NCBI RefSeq assembly: GCF_013410545.1
Contig: NZ_JACCFV010000001.1
Span: forward strand, 1,364,001 to 1,428,000
Direction: 5' to 3'
Length of the DNA stretch: 64,000 nucleotides
Source: Pseudoclavibacter chungangensis
GTDB lineage: Bacteria; Actinomycetota; Actinomycetes; Actinomycetales; Microbacteriaceae
Shown: one piece after another, positions 1-11,079 of the stretch
Layout: each line of letters starts with the position of its first letter
Position numbering within the stretch: the first letter of the stretch is position 1
Notes under the pieces: generated by a model
The model's database searches: none
What the model saw: the letters and a program-made list of their open reading frames with translations, nothing else
What the model was told of the DNA's origin: nothing
Translations under genes and position numbers: made by a program

Positions 1-196
1 GCAGCCCCATCTCGCGCATCTGGAACAGGATGCGTCGCTGCACGGGCTTGAGGCCGTCCCGGGCGTCGGGCAGGGCCCTGGAGTAGATCACCGAGTACGC
101 GTACTCGAGGAACGACGTCGACATCTCCTGCGAGACGTCGACCTCCTCGATGCGTCCGACGGGGGTGTGATCTGGTTCAGCGGGGGTGCGGCTCAT
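1..196 (-). CDS. parC: DNA topoisomerase IV subunit A, N-terminal fragment (runs off window)
   Basis: Only the first 65 codons are present; the gene continues beyond base 1. The visible protein contains [17 protein letters not shown] followed by QRRIL, the hallmark start of the GyrA/ParC breakage-reunion domain. In this family the subunit cuts and rejoins DNA, together with an ATPase subunit (ParE/GyrB). The form [15 protein letters not shown] is what actinobacterial ParC-type proteins usually show, whereas GyrA normally has AMSVI-GRALPDVRDG; hence parC. The ATG at 196 is followed by a short polar leader. The neighbouring phosphodiesterase gene is divergent, its start lying about 50 bp away. 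The catalytic tyrosine lies outside the window. Confidence 0.85.
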   Translation of the reverse strand, partial: MSRTPAEPDHTPVGRIEEVDVSQEMSTSFLEYAYSVIYSRALPDARDGLKPVQRRILFQMREMGL

Positions 197-247
197 GGGA
201 CCTGTCGTGCGAGTCGGATCGAAGTTCCCTGTGGAAGACTGGGAACG

Positions 248-1417
248 ATGCCGACCATGTTATTGAGTGGCGCGAGCGGTCGCCCGACGCTCGCCGACGT
301 GTTGCCGAATTGTCTCGATGCGCTCCAGGGCGTGGAGGGGCCGCTCGCGCTCCCCGCCGCGAGGTCAGCGGTGGTGCTGCTCGTGGACGGGCTCGGTGCC
401 TCGATGCTCCGTCGACGTGCGGGTCATGCCCGCCACATCATGTCGGGCTGGGCGAAGCGCGACACCGCGTTCTCGTTCCCCTCGACGACGGTCGCGGGCA
501 CGACGAGCCTCACGACGGCGGCGCCCGCCGGCGTGCACGGGCTCGTCGGCTACACGGTGTACGACCGCGCAGCGGGCATCGTGCGCAACCAGCTGCACGG
601 CTGGGACGTCGACGGCATGGAGCCCGCACACTGGCAGCCGGCGCCCACGGTTTTCGAACGCCTGGCCGCGGCCGGCGGCCCCGAGCCCTACGTCGTCGCA
701 CAGTCCGACTACACCGACTCGGGCCTCACGCGGGCATCGCTCCGTGGCGCGACGTACGTCGTCGGTGAGTCCATGGCCGATCGGGTGGAGGCGACCCTCG
801 ACCTCGTCGCGGCGGGGCAGCCGCGCCTCGTGTACTGCTACGTCGCCGAGCTCGACCAGGCGGGGCACCGGTACGGATGGGAGTCCGACGAGTGGCTCAT
901 CCGACTCGAGGAACTCGACGCGGCCGTTGGGGACCTCGTCGCGGGACTCCCGCGTGACGTCGGGCTGCTCGTGACCGCCGACCACGGAATGCTCGACATC
1001 CCGCCCGAACGTCAGATCCTCGTCGACGAGGACTCGCCGCTGCTCGACGGCGTCGTCGCGGTCGCGGGCGAGCCGCGCCTGCGTCACCTCGCGCTCGACG
1101 ACGATGCGTCGGCGGACCCGGCGTCGCGCGCGGCGCACGCGCTCGCCGAGCGGTGGCGGGAGTCGGAGGGCAAGCGCGCGACCGTCCTCCTGCGCGAGGA
1201 GGCGATCGCCTCGGGCTGGTACGGTGACCCCGCACTCGTGACGCCCGCCGCGGCATCGCGAGTCGGTGACGTCGTCGTCGCGGCGACGAAGCTCGTGACG
1301 TACTACCCGCCGGGTGTCCCCGATCGTGCACGACTCATGATCGGGCAACACGGGTCCATCACGCCCGAGGAGACGATCGTCCCCCTCATCAGGAAGGGCG
1401 CGTTCGCACGCGTCTGA
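248..1417 (+). CDS. Alkaline phosphatase superfamily phosphodiesterase/nucleotide pyrophosphatase
   Basis: 389 aa. The protein shows the metal-binding pattern of the nucleotide pyrophosphatase/phosphodiesterase branch: an early Asp in VVLLVDGLG, the Thr nucleophile in [14 protein letters not shown], a mid-protein Asp/His pair in [13 protein letters not shown], and ADHGM near residue 250. Enzymes of this family hydrolyse phosphodiester or nucleotide bonds with two metal ions; the substrate here cannot be told. No signal peptide is evident, so it is probably cytoplasmic. I place the start at ATG 248 (alternative ATG 257); the frame is open back to 167, but that extension would overlap the divergent parC start. 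It is followed convergently by sepH, 9 bp beyond its stop. Confidence 0.8.
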   Translation: MPTMLLSGASGRPTLADVLPNCLDALQGVEGPLALPAARSAVVLLVDGLGASMLRRRAGHARHIMSGWAKRDTAFSFPSTTVAGTTSLTTAAPAGVHGLVGYTVYDRAAGIVRNQLHGWDVDGMEPAHWQPAPTVFERLAAAGGPEPYVVAQSDYTDSGLTRASLRGATYVVGESMADRVEATLDLVAAGQPRLVYCYVAELDQAGHRYGWESDEWLIRLEELDAAVGDLVAGLPRDVGLLVTADHGMLDIPPERQILVDEDSPLLDGVVAVAGEPRLRHLALDDDASADPASRAAHALAERWRESEGKRATVLLREEAIASGWYGDPALVTPAAASRVGDVVVAATKLVTYYPPGVPDRARLMIGQHGSITPEETIVPLIRKGAFARV

Positions 1418-1426
1418 CGCCGTGCG

Positions 1427-2644
1427 TCAGCGATCGTCGTCGCTGCGTGTCCCGAAGACGATCTCGTCCCAGCTCGGCATCGCTGCCCGTCCGCCGCGCT
1501 TCCGACCCAGGGGGCCGGTCGCGTCCTGGCGCGACGAGCGCCCGGGTTCGGGTGTCGTATCGGACTCGAGGCCGGCGAGCGGCACGTCAACGACACGCTC
1601 GGTGGTCCGTTCGCTGCGCGGCGCCGGTTCCGGCGCCGACGGGGCGTCGTCCTCGGCGGAGTCGGGAGCGGCCGTCGTCGGGGTGAGCGTGTCGACGGTG
1701 TCGTCCTCGGCGTCGCGGGGATCGGCGGGTGTCGTCACGGCGATCGGCCGAAGCGGGGCGACGGGGGAGGTGCGGTGCGTCGGATCGGGCGTCGGCTCGT
1801 CGTCCTCGTCGAACTCGTCGTCGTAGGGCGCGAAGCGCTGCGGGTCCCGCTCGCCACGACGACGCCGGAGCGCCTCGAGCAGATCCGCCGTCTCGTCGCG
1901 CTGCGCGCGCGACTCGTCGCGAGGAGCGTGACCGATGCTGCTGACGGCAGGACCGAGCCAACCCGCACCACGGGACTCGTCGGCGCGGGAGAGCGGTGCC
2001 GACGGCGATGCCTCGTCGTCGACGTCGTCCGCGTCGTCGCGCCGGGCGTCGACCGCGCGGAGGCGCGGAGCCTGCAGCGACGAGAGCTCGCCCTGCTGTG
2101 AGAGCGTCACGGCGGAGGCGTTGAGGGGACCGAGCGCATGCGCCTTCGGGTCGAACGACCAGAGCGCGTCGCGCTCGATCTCGTCCACGACGAACTCGAG
2201 CGACACTCGCCAGCCGGCCTCCGGGTCCTTCCACGCGTCCCAGCGAACGCCCTGCGCCTCGAGTGATTCGAGTCGTTCGTCGAGTGCCGAGCCGAACGTC
2301 GCGTCGTCCTGGTCGAGCGGGTCGATGTCGGGGTGCACGCGAACCGCGACGGCCCTCGCCTGGGTCACGATGTAGTCACGTTCTGCGCGAACAGGGCCCT
2401 CGAACCGCTCGACGTCCGCCGGGTCGGCTCCCGTGATCGCGACGACCTCCTCGGCGGTCTTGCCGGCGCGGATGAGCTGCTGGATCTCGCGCGGCGGCAC
2501 TTTCGGTGCTTCGGCCCGCGGGCGCGCCTTCGGGCGGAGGGCGTCGCGGAGCGCGTCATCGACGCGAAGTCTGAACTGTTCGCCGGAATCGGCGGTGACG
2601 ATCAGGGCGTCGTCGTCGATGCCGATGAACCTCAGTTCGTGCAT
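1427..2644 (-). CDS. sepH: Septation protein SepH (DUF3071)
   Basis: 405 aa. The N-terminal ~170 residues match the SepH/DUF3071 domain: MHELRFIGIDDDALIV, then a helix-turn-helix-like stretch around IQQLIRAGKTAEEV and VERFEGPV. The remainder is long, acidic, proline- and serine-rich and probably disordered, ending in a short tail with WDEIVFGTR. In Streptomyces and Mycobacterium SepH binds FtsZ and promotes ordered Z-ring assembly; that role is transferred by family. The gene is divergent from the DUF4193 gene across a 211-bp intergenic region, an arrangement conserved in actinobacteria next to dut. Confidence 0.88.
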   Translation of the reverse strand: MHELRFIGIDDDALIVTADSGEQFRLRVDDALRDALRPKARPRAEAPKVPPREIQQLIRAGKTAEEVVAITGADPADVERFEGPVRAERDYIVTQARAVAVRVHPDIDPLDQDDATFGSALDERLESLEAQGVRWDAWKDPEAGWRVSLEFVVDEIERDALWSFDPKAHALGPLNASAVTLSQQGELSSLQAPRLRAVDARRDDADDVDDEASPSAPLSRADESRGAGWLGPAVSSIGHAPRDESRAQRDETADLLEALRRRRGERDPQRFAPYDDEFDEDDEPTPDPTHRTSPVAPLRPIAVTTPADPRDAEDDTVDTLTPTTAAPDSAEDDAPSAPEPAPRSERTTERVVDVPLAGLESDTTPEPGRSSRQDATGPLGRKRGGRAAMPSWDEIVFGTRSDDDR

Positions 2645-2819
2645 GTTCGTTCACCTGGTCCTGCTCGTGACGTGTCCGTGACGCGCACAGCTTCGCACGT
2701 TCGACACCGCGTTCCCGGAAGCGATTCCCGCGCGCCGTGGAACCGCTTCACGTGCGTTCGCTCCGGGCGCACGGGAATCGTTTTGCGAATCGTTCGAGGG
2801 TCGTGCAAAATGTCCGCGC

Positions 2820-2837
2820 CGAAGGGAACCCCCTTCG
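2820..2837 (+). promoter_or_regulatory. Small hairpin in the DUF4193 leader
   Basis: CGAAGGG and CCCTTCG form a 7-bp stem with a 4-nt loop, ending about 18 bp before the ATG at 2856 and next to its ribosome-binding site. It could modulate translation of the downstream gene. No known riboswitch is recognised. Confidence 0.3.
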
Positions 2838-2855
2838 TGGAGAGAGTTGGATGGC

Positions 2856-3152
2856 ATGGCAACTGATTACGACGCCCCGCGGAAGACCGACGACGACGCT
2901 GAGTCGATCGAGGCGCTGAAGGAGCGTGTCCCCGACCGGATGTCCGGTGCCGTCGACGCGGAGGACGCGGACAACCCCGGCAGCTTCGATCTGTCGGCCG
3001 CGGACCTCGCCGACGTCGAGCTCGAGACAGTCGTCATTCCGCCGCAGGCGGACGAGTTCACGTGTGTCGAGTGCTTCCTCGTGATGCACCGCTCGCAGAT
3101 GGCCGAGCAGACCAAGCTCGGACCGATCTGCCTCGACTGCGCCTCGCACTGA
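2856..3152 (+). CDS. DUF4193 family small zinc-ribbon-like protein
   Basis: 98 aa, acidic N-terminus and a C-terminal four-cysteine pattern: CVECFLVMHRSQ followed by ICLDCASH, i.e. two CxxC pairs, consistent with a bound metal. This is the DUF4193 family, widespread in actinobacteria and of unknown function. The ATG at 2856 is preferred over the in-frame TTG at 2847 because a purine-rich ribosome-binding site (GGAGAGAG) precedes it. It is transcribed away from sepH and ends 28 bp before a strong terminator hairpin. Confidence 0.85.
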   Translation: MATDYDAPRKTDDDAESIEALKERVPDRMSGAVDAEDADNPGSFDLSAADLADVELETVVIPPQADEFTCVECFLVMHRSQMAEQTKLGPICLDCASH

Positions 3153-3180
3153 CCCACGCTGCGCCGACGCCGACCGACGA

Positions 3181-3206
3181 ACGGACCCGCCCCGGGGCGG
3201 GTCCGT
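3181..3206. terminator. Perfect palindromic terminator between DUF4193 and DUF3093 genes
   Basis: ACGGACCCGC and GCGGGTCCGT form a perfect 10-bp stem around CCCGGG (13 bp if fully paired). It lies between two convergent genes, so it can act in both directions. Confidence 0.75.
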
Positions 3207-3209
3207 TGT

Positions 3210-3668
3210 TCACTCCGCGCGGGGTTCGGCGCGTCCGGCGACGATCGCGTCGCGGAGCCGCTCGGGGTGACGCGTCGAGAACAGCCAGTAGGGGACCGGG
3301 TCGTGCGGATCGGCGACGTCGACGCGCGCGGACGTGCCGGCCCATCCGCGTAGACAGAGCCACGCTCGCGCGTCGAGGCCGGGGCCCGCTGCCCGTCGCG
3401 CGTCGGCGCGAGTCGTGTAGGCCGTCACATCGCCCGTGACCGCGAGCGGCATGCGTGCGCTCCCGACCCGCAGGATCCGATCGGAGACCTCGACGACCGG
3501 CGAGGACGCGACGAGCGCGGCCACGACCAGCACGTACAGTGCGATCGCGATCATGGCCCCGACCGTGCGATTGATCGGGGTGAACACGAGGATGACGGCG
3601 GGGATGACGAGGGCTCCGGCGACGAAGAACCATACGGAGGGCCAGACCCGTTCCCGGTAACGAACCAT
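3210..3668 (-). CDS. DUF3093 family membrane protein
   Basis: 152 aa. Two hydrophobic helices near the N-terminus (about residues 10-27 and 36-53) precede a soluble domain ending in PVPYWLFSTRHPERL, the typical DUF3093 signature. The function is unknown, but the family is conserved in actinobacteria immediately beside dut, as here. It is convergent with the DUF4193 gene and divergent from dut (92 bp between starts). Confidence 0.82.
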   Translation of the reverse strand: MVRYRERVWPSVWFFVAGALVIPAVILVFTPINRTVGAMIAIALYVLVVAALVASSPVVEVSDRILRVGSARMPLAVTGDVTAYTTRADARRAAGPGLDARAWLCLRGWAGTSARVDVADPHDPVPYWLFSTRHPERLRDAIVAGRAEPRAE

Positions 3669-3760
3669 GACACCATCACAGCAGATGGGGCGAGCGCTCG
3701 CCTGAGTCCCCGGCGAGCGCGGCGTGCACCGGTGACGCCGGGGTGCCGTACGCTCGAAGC

Positions 3761-4219
3761 GTGAGTACTGCGATCACGGTCCCCGTCGTGGGGCCCACAC
3801 CCGTCTTCGCGCACCCGGACGACGCGGGTGCCGATCTCGCCGCCGCCGAGGCGGTCGTCCTCGGTCCCGGTGAGCGGTGCACGATCGGGACGGGCGTCCG
3901 GGTGGCGCTCCCGAGCGGCACGGTCGGCTTCGTCGTTCCACGCTCCGGCCTCGCCCACCGTCACGGGCTCACCATCGTCAACGCCCCCGGCACGATCGAC
4001 GCGGGGTACCGCGGCGAGATCCGGGTCGTGTTGCTCAACACCGACCGGGAGTCGAGCTATCGCATCGAGGTCGGCGACCGCATCGCCCAGCTCGTCGTCC
4101 TGCAGCTCCCGAGCGTCGAATTCGTGCCCGTCGACGAACTGGACGCCGCCGAGCGCGGCGAGGCCGGGTTCGGTTCGACCGGTATCACCACGAAGGGAGC
4201 CCGGGATGGGGCTGTTTGA
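3761..4219 (+). CDS. dut: dUTP diphosphatase (dUTPase)
   Basis: 152 aa from the GTG at 3761 (the frame is open from 3743). All five trimeric-dUTPase motifs are visible: HPDDAGADL, PRSGLAHRHG, NAPGTIDAGYRGEI with the uridine-binding Tyr and catalytic Asp, RIAQLVV, and a C-terminal GFGSTG arm. It hydrolyses dUTP to dUMP and pyrophosphate, keeping uracil out of DNA and feeding thymidylate synthesis. It overlaps the next gene by 14 bp, implying co-transcription with the DUF3710 and DUF3159 genes. Confidence 0.95.
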   Translation: MSTAITVPVVGPTPVFAHPDDAGADLAAAEAVVLGPGERCTIGTGVRVALPSGTVGFVVPRSGLAHRHGLTIVNAPGTIDAGYRGEIRVVLLNTDRESSYRIEVGDRIAQLVVLQLPSVEFVPVDELDAAERGEAGFGSTGITTKGARDGAV

Positions 4220-4988
4220 TTTCCGCAAGCGCGGTGCCGACGAGCCCGTCGAGAAGGCCGTCCGCCTGACCGTCGACGACGAACAGCTCGACGAGGACGA
4301 GGACGACGACGAGCTCGAGGAGAAGTCGGCCCCGGCCGATCGGGCCGAGAAGGGGCCGTTCGACTCGTCCGAGGCGAACCCCGCGCGTCGATACGTCGAT
4401 CTCGGCGGCATCAGGATCCCTGCTCGTGAGGGACTCGGCCTGCGCCTCGAGGTCGAGGAGTCGACGAAGCGGCTCGTCGCCGTCGCGCTCGAGTTCGAGG
4501 GCTCGCTTCTGCAGGTCCAGGCGTTCGCGGCGCCCCGCTCCGAGGGCCTTTGGCACCCCATCCGCCGGCAGCTCGCCGAGCAGATCACCAAGCAGGGGGG
4601 CACGGCGACGGAGGTGAAGGCGAAGATCGGTCCCGTGCTCGAGACGAAGCTGCCCGTCGTCGCACGCGGCGGCCAGGGCGGCCAGACGAGGTCGGCACGC
4701 TTCATCGGCGTCGACGGGCCGCGCTGGTTCCTCCGCGGGGTGCTCACGGGGCCGGCGCTCAGCGATCCCGCCGCCACCGCACGGCTCGAGCGACTGTTCC
4801 GAAGCATCGTGGTCGTCCGCGGTGACGGTCCGATCCCACCCCGCGAGCTGCTCAAGCTCGTCGTCCCGAAGGCGATGTCGTCGCAGGTGAACGCCGCCGA
4901 CGCCACACCTGCGGCCAAGGCCGCAGCCGAACCGAGTGAACGCACCACCGGCCGACGACGCCGGTCACGCCGCGATGCCGACGCCTGA
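4206..4988 (+). CDS. DUF3710 domain-containing protein
   Basis: 260 aa, starting MGLFDFRKRG. An acidic stretch (about residues 25-45, many Asp and Glu) precedes the DUF3710 core: ARRYVDLGGIRIPAREGL, then a beta-rich domain with GPRWFLRGVLTGPA. The family is actinobacterial, linked to dut and of unknown biochemical role. The C-terminus is Ala- and Arg-rich. It overlaps dut upstream and the DUF3159 gene downstream, so the three are probably translationally coupled. Confidence 0.85.
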   Translation: MGLFDFRKRGADEPVEKAVRLTVDDEQLDEDEDDDELEEKSAPADRAEKGPFDSSEANPARRYVDLGGIRIPAREGLGLRLEVEESTKRLVAVALEFEGSLLQVQAFAAPRSEGLWHPIRRQLAEQITKQGGTATEVKAKIGPVLETKLPVVARGGQGGQTRSARFIGVDGPRWFLRGVLTGPALSDPAATARLERLFRSIVVVRGDGPIPPRELLKLVVPKAMSSQVNAADATPAAKAAAEPSERTTGRRRRSRRDADA

Positions 4989-5811
4989 GCCGGAACGACG
5001 GGAGCCGGGCGATCCCGTCGACGGCACCCTCGACCCCGCCGCGAGCGAGCGCCCCGGTGCGCCTGACGGGGCGTCGGAGGCGGCCCCGGACGGTTCCTCG
5101 GACGACCGGGCGACGCCGGACGCGGATGCGCCGGGCGCCTCGGCCCTGACGGACCGGTTCCAGCAGATGGCGCAGGGCGGCCTCGACGGTCGCGCACTCC
5201 TCGACGCGATGGGCGGCGTGCGCGGGATCGTGGAGGCGCTGCTCCCGGGCATCGCGTTCCTCGTACTGTTCACGATCACGGGCGACCTCTGGCTCTCGGT
5301 CGTCGTGCCGGCGATCATCGGTCTCGGATTCGTCGTCGCGCGGGCCGTGGTCCGACAGAACGTCGGGCCGGCGATCGGCGGTCTCGTGGCGATCGCCGTG
5401 AGCGGGGTGCTCGCGCTCCGCACCGGCAACGGGGCGGACTACTACGTGCTCGGCTTCTACACGAACGCGGCCTACGGGGTCGGGTTCCTGCTGTCGATCC
5501 TCGTCGGTTGGCCGATCATCGGCTACGTCGCGGGCCTCGCGTACGGCACGGGTGGCCGGTGGCGTACGATCGCCCGCGTCCGCCGCCTCATGCGACTCGC
5601 GACATTCGCCTGGGTCGCCTTCTTCGCGCTGCGCCTCGCGGTGCAGTTGCCCCTGTACTTCGCGGGCAACGTCGAGGCGCTCGGCGTCACCCGTCTCGTC
5701 ATGGGGACACCCATGTACGCCGTGCTCGCCGTGGGCACGGTGCTCTTCGCGCGCGCGGTGTTCCGCGCGTCGGGGCTGACGAATCGGGAGGAACAGGCTA
5801 AACTATCTTGA
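4936..5811 (+). CDS. DUF3159 family integral membrane protein
   Basis: 291 aa from GTG 4936; the ATG at 4975 (14-bp overlap with the previous gene) is an equally plausible start. A disordered Pro/Asp-rich N-terminus of ~65 residues is followed by about five to six hydrophobic helices (for example GIAFLVLFTI, VVVPAIIGLGFVVA, FLLSILVGWPIIGYVAGLAYG). The order and motifs fit DUF3159, found after dut and DUF3710 in actinobacteria. The function is unknown. Confidence 0.8.
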   Translation: MNAPPADDAGHAAMPTPEPERREPGDPVDGTLDPAASERPGAPDGASEAAPDGSSDDRATPDADAPGASALTDRFQQMAQGGLDGRALLDAMGGVRGIVEALLPGIAFLVLFTITGDLWLSVVVPAIIGLGFVVARAVVRQNVGPAIGGLVAIAVSGVLALRTGNGADYYVLGFYTNAAYGVGFLLSILVGWPIIGYVAGLAYGTGGRWRTIARVRRLMRLATFAWVAFFALRLAVQLPLYFAGNVEALGVTRLVMGTPMYAVLAVGTVLFARAVFRASGLTNREEQAKLS

Positions 5812-5820
5812 TGTCGAGAT
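5805..5820 (+). promoter_or_regulatory. Palindrome upstream of aconitase, putative operator
   Basis: ATCTTGATGTCGAGAT is a near-perfect inverted repeat (ATCT-GA / TC-AGAT) overlapping the stop codon of the DUF3159 gene and ~108 bp upstream of the aconitase GTG. Its position suggests a regulator site or promoter element for acn. The regulator is unknown, so this is an inference from symmetry and position only. Confidence 0.4.
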
Positions 5821-5927
5821 AACACTCGTTCGTCCTGACCGACCGAACGGGTCGGCTCCGTCGTACCGGAGCCACAGTTCCGAGGTCGACGCGCGGCCGC
5901 GCGTCGACGTGCTACGAAGGAGACGAC

Positions 5928-8768
<2,841 letters not shown>

Positions 8769-8772
8769 CCGA

Positions 8773-8824
8773 CCCACGACGACGGCCCGGTCTCCCTTCG
8801 TGGGGGCCGGGCCGTCGTCGTGGG
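8773..8824 (+). terminator. Terminator after acnA
   Basis: An 18-bp perfect stem (CCCACGACGACGGCCCGG and its complement) with a 16-nt loop begins 5 bp after the acnA stop. Confidence 0.8.
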
Positions 8825-8892
8825 GCCGCGTGAATCGGTTGAAAGCCGGACGTGTTGGCCGATCACTGGGACGGCGGTCGGAAAGAACGCAG

Positions 8893-8920
8893 TGGGGCCC
8901 GACCGTCCGGTCGGGCCCCA
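8893..8920 (-). terminator. Terminator after fadB
   Basis: TGGGGCCCGACC and GGTCGGGCCCCA form a 12-bp stem with a 4-nt loop just beyond the fadB stop. With the acn hairpin it insulates two convergent units. Confidence 0.75.
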
Positions 8921-8936
8921 CGTCTGCTGCTGCGGG

Positions 8937-11078
8937 TCAGCGGTTCACGGCACCGCGGATCGGTGGCGTGTGGAACGTGCCGCCGAACGCCTTCTCCGAC
9001 GCGCCCACCCGGTCGAGGTACGGCGTGATGCCGCCCGCCTGGAACGGGTAGCCGGCGCCCAGGAGGAGGCACAGGTCGATGTCCTCGGCCGCGGCGACGA
9101 CCTCGTCGTCGAGCATGCGCTTGATCTCGTCGGCGAGGCCGAGCTCGACGCGCTCCCGGAACTCCTCGGCCGTCATCGGGGTCGTCCCGCCGGACACGAT
9201 CTTGAGGGCCTTCTTGTCGTAGCCTTTCACACGACCCTTGCTGTCGCGCTCGAGGATCTTGCCGTACTGGGCGAGCTCGTGCAGGTTCGTCGACTCGAAG
9301 AAGCGATCTGGGAACGCCGCGTGGTGCGTGTCGAGCACGTGCGCGCCGACCTTGAGCCCGACGAGCTCGAGCAGCTCGAACGGGGTCATCGGCAGCCCGA
9401 TGCGGTCGAGCGCGTGGTCGACGACCTCGAAGCTCGTCCCCGTGTCGACCGCGTGCATCGCCTCACCGAGGACCTTCGCCAGGATGCGGTTGACGACGAA
9501 GCCGGGCGTGGCCTTCGTGATGACGGCCGTCTTCTTGAGTGCCCTCGCGGTCGCCATGGCGGTCGCGAGCGTCGCGTCGTCGGTCTCGGCCGTGCGTACG
9601 ACCTCGATGAGCGGCATGACCGCGACCGGGTTGAAGAAGTGGAAGCCCACGAGCCGCTCCGGGTGCTCGAGCACCGAGGCCATCGCCTCGATCGAGAGAC
9701 CGGAGGTGTTCGTCGCGAGCACCGCCTCGGGCGAGACGATCTTCTCGATCGACGCGAAGACCTCCTGCTTGACGCCGAGCTCCTCGAACACCGCCTCGAT
9801 CACCCAATCGCAATCGGCGAACTCGGTGCGGTCAGTCGTGCCGTGCACGAGCGCCTTGAGCCGGTTGCGCTCGTCGTCCCCGATGCGGCCCTTGCCGTGC
9901 AGCTTGTCGATCTCGTCGTACACGTACGCGAGGCCCTTGTCGACGCGCGCCTGGTCGAGGTCGGTGATCACGACGGGCACCTGCAGGCGGCGCACGAAGA
10001 GCGTCGCGAACTGGCTCGCCATGAGACCCGCGCCGACGATGCCCACCTTCGTGACGGGTTTCGCGAGCTTCTTGTCGGGCGCACCGGCGGGCCGCTTCGC
10101 GCGCTTTTGCACGAGGTTGAACGCGTAGATCGACGCGACGAACTGGTCGCCCGAGATGAGGTCGGCGAGCGCCTCGTTCTCGGCCTCGAACCCCTTCGCG
10201 CGGTCGTTCGACTTCGCGAGCTTGAGGATGTCGAGCGCACGGTACGGCGCGAGCGCGACCGTCCCGAGCTTCTCCTCGAGCGACTTCCGCGCGATGCCGA
10301 TCGCGATGTCCCACTTCGTGAGGCGCTCGATCTTGCCGGGCACGTTGGGGCGCTCGACCTTCCGGGCCCCCGTCAGGACCTCGTCGGCCCACGTCAACGA
10401 GTCCTCGAGGAAGTTGACGGACGGGAAGATCGCGTCGGCGAGCCCGAGCTCCGCGACCTGCGGGCCCTTGAGCATCCGGTTCTGCTTGAGCGGGTTCTCG
10501 ATGATGACCTTGAGCGCGTTCTCGATGCCGATGAGGTTCGGGACGAGCGTCGCACCGCCCCAGCCGGGCACGAGGCCGAGGAACACCTCGGGCAGCGCGA
10601 AGGCGGGCACCGACGCGTCGATCGTGCGGTACGTCGAGTTGAGCCCGATCTCGACGCCGCCGCCGAGCGCGAGCCCGTTCGTGAACGTGAAGGTCGGCAC
10701 CCCGAACTCGCTGAGCGAACCGAGGACCGTGTGTCCGAGCTCGCCGAGCATGCGCGCGACCTCACGGGACGGGATCTGGTCGACCTGCGAGAGGTCGGCA
10801 CCCGCCGCGAAGTTGAACCGCTTGCCGGTGATGCCGACGGCCTGGATCTCGCCGCGCGCGGCGCGGTCCTTCAGCTCGTCGAACGTCTCGCCGAGGCCGA
10901 CGAGCGTGAGCGGACCGAGCGTGTTCGGCCGCGTGTAGTCGTGTCCGTTGTCGAGCGTCACGAGCGCGAGCACGTTGCCCGACGGGAGGGTGACGTCACG
11001 CACGAGTCCGCGGGTGACCACCTCGTCGCCGGACGCGGCGAGCAGGGGAGCGAATCGGGTTCGCAGATCGGTCGTCAC
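8937..11078 (-). CDS. fadB: Fatty-acid oxidation multifunctional enzyme: enoyl-CoA hydratase / 3-hydroxyacyl-CoA dehydrogenase
   Basis: 713 aa. The N-terminal ~300 residues are a crotonase domain (oxyanion-hole stretches AVGITGKRFNFAAGAD and GLALGGGVEIGL). Next comes an NAD-binding 3-hydroxyacyl-CoA dehydrogenase domain with VGIVGAGLMASQFA and a conserved HFFNPVAVMPLIEVV. The C-terminal 3HCDH domain includes PGFVVNRIL. It performs the hydration and oxidation steps of beta-oxidation. The GTG at 11078 sits 1 bp after the stop of the thiolase gene, so the two form an operon in order thiolase then this gene, matching the usual FadA/FadB partnership. Confidence 0.92.
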   Translation of the reverse strand: MTTDLRTRFAPLLAASGDEVVTRGLVRDVTLPSGNVLALVTLDNGHDYTRPNTLGPLTLVGLGETFDELKDRAARGEIQAVGITGKRFNFAAGADLSQVDQIPSREVARMLGELGHTVLGSLSEFGVPTFTFTNGLALGGGVEIGLNSTYRTIDASVPAFALPEVFLGLVPGWGGATLVPNLIGIENALKVIIENPLKQNRMLKGPQVAELGLADAIFPSVNFLEDSLTWADEVLTGARKVERPNVPGKIERLTKWDIAIGIARKSLEEKLGTVALAPYRALDILKLAKSNDRAKGFEAENEALADLISGDQFVASIYAFNLVQKRAKRPAGAPDKKLAKPVTKVGIVGAGLMASQFATLFVRRLQVPVVITDLDQARVDKGLAYVYDEIDKLHGKGRIGDDERNRLKALVHGTTDRTEFADCDWVIEAVFEELGVKQEVFASIEKIVSPEAVLATNTSGLSIEAMASVLEHPERLVGFHFFNPVAVMPLIEVVRTAETDDATLATAMATARALKKTAVITKATPGFVVNRILAKVLGEAMHAVDTGTSFEVVDHALDRIGLPMTPFELLELVGLKVGAHVLDTHHAAFPDRFFESTNLHELAQYGKILERDSKGRVKGYDKKALKIVSGGTTPMTAEEFRERVELGLADEIKRMLDDEVVAAAEDIDLCLLLGAGYPFQAGGITPYLDRVGASEKAFGGTFHTPPIRGAVNR

Positions 11079-11079
11079 G

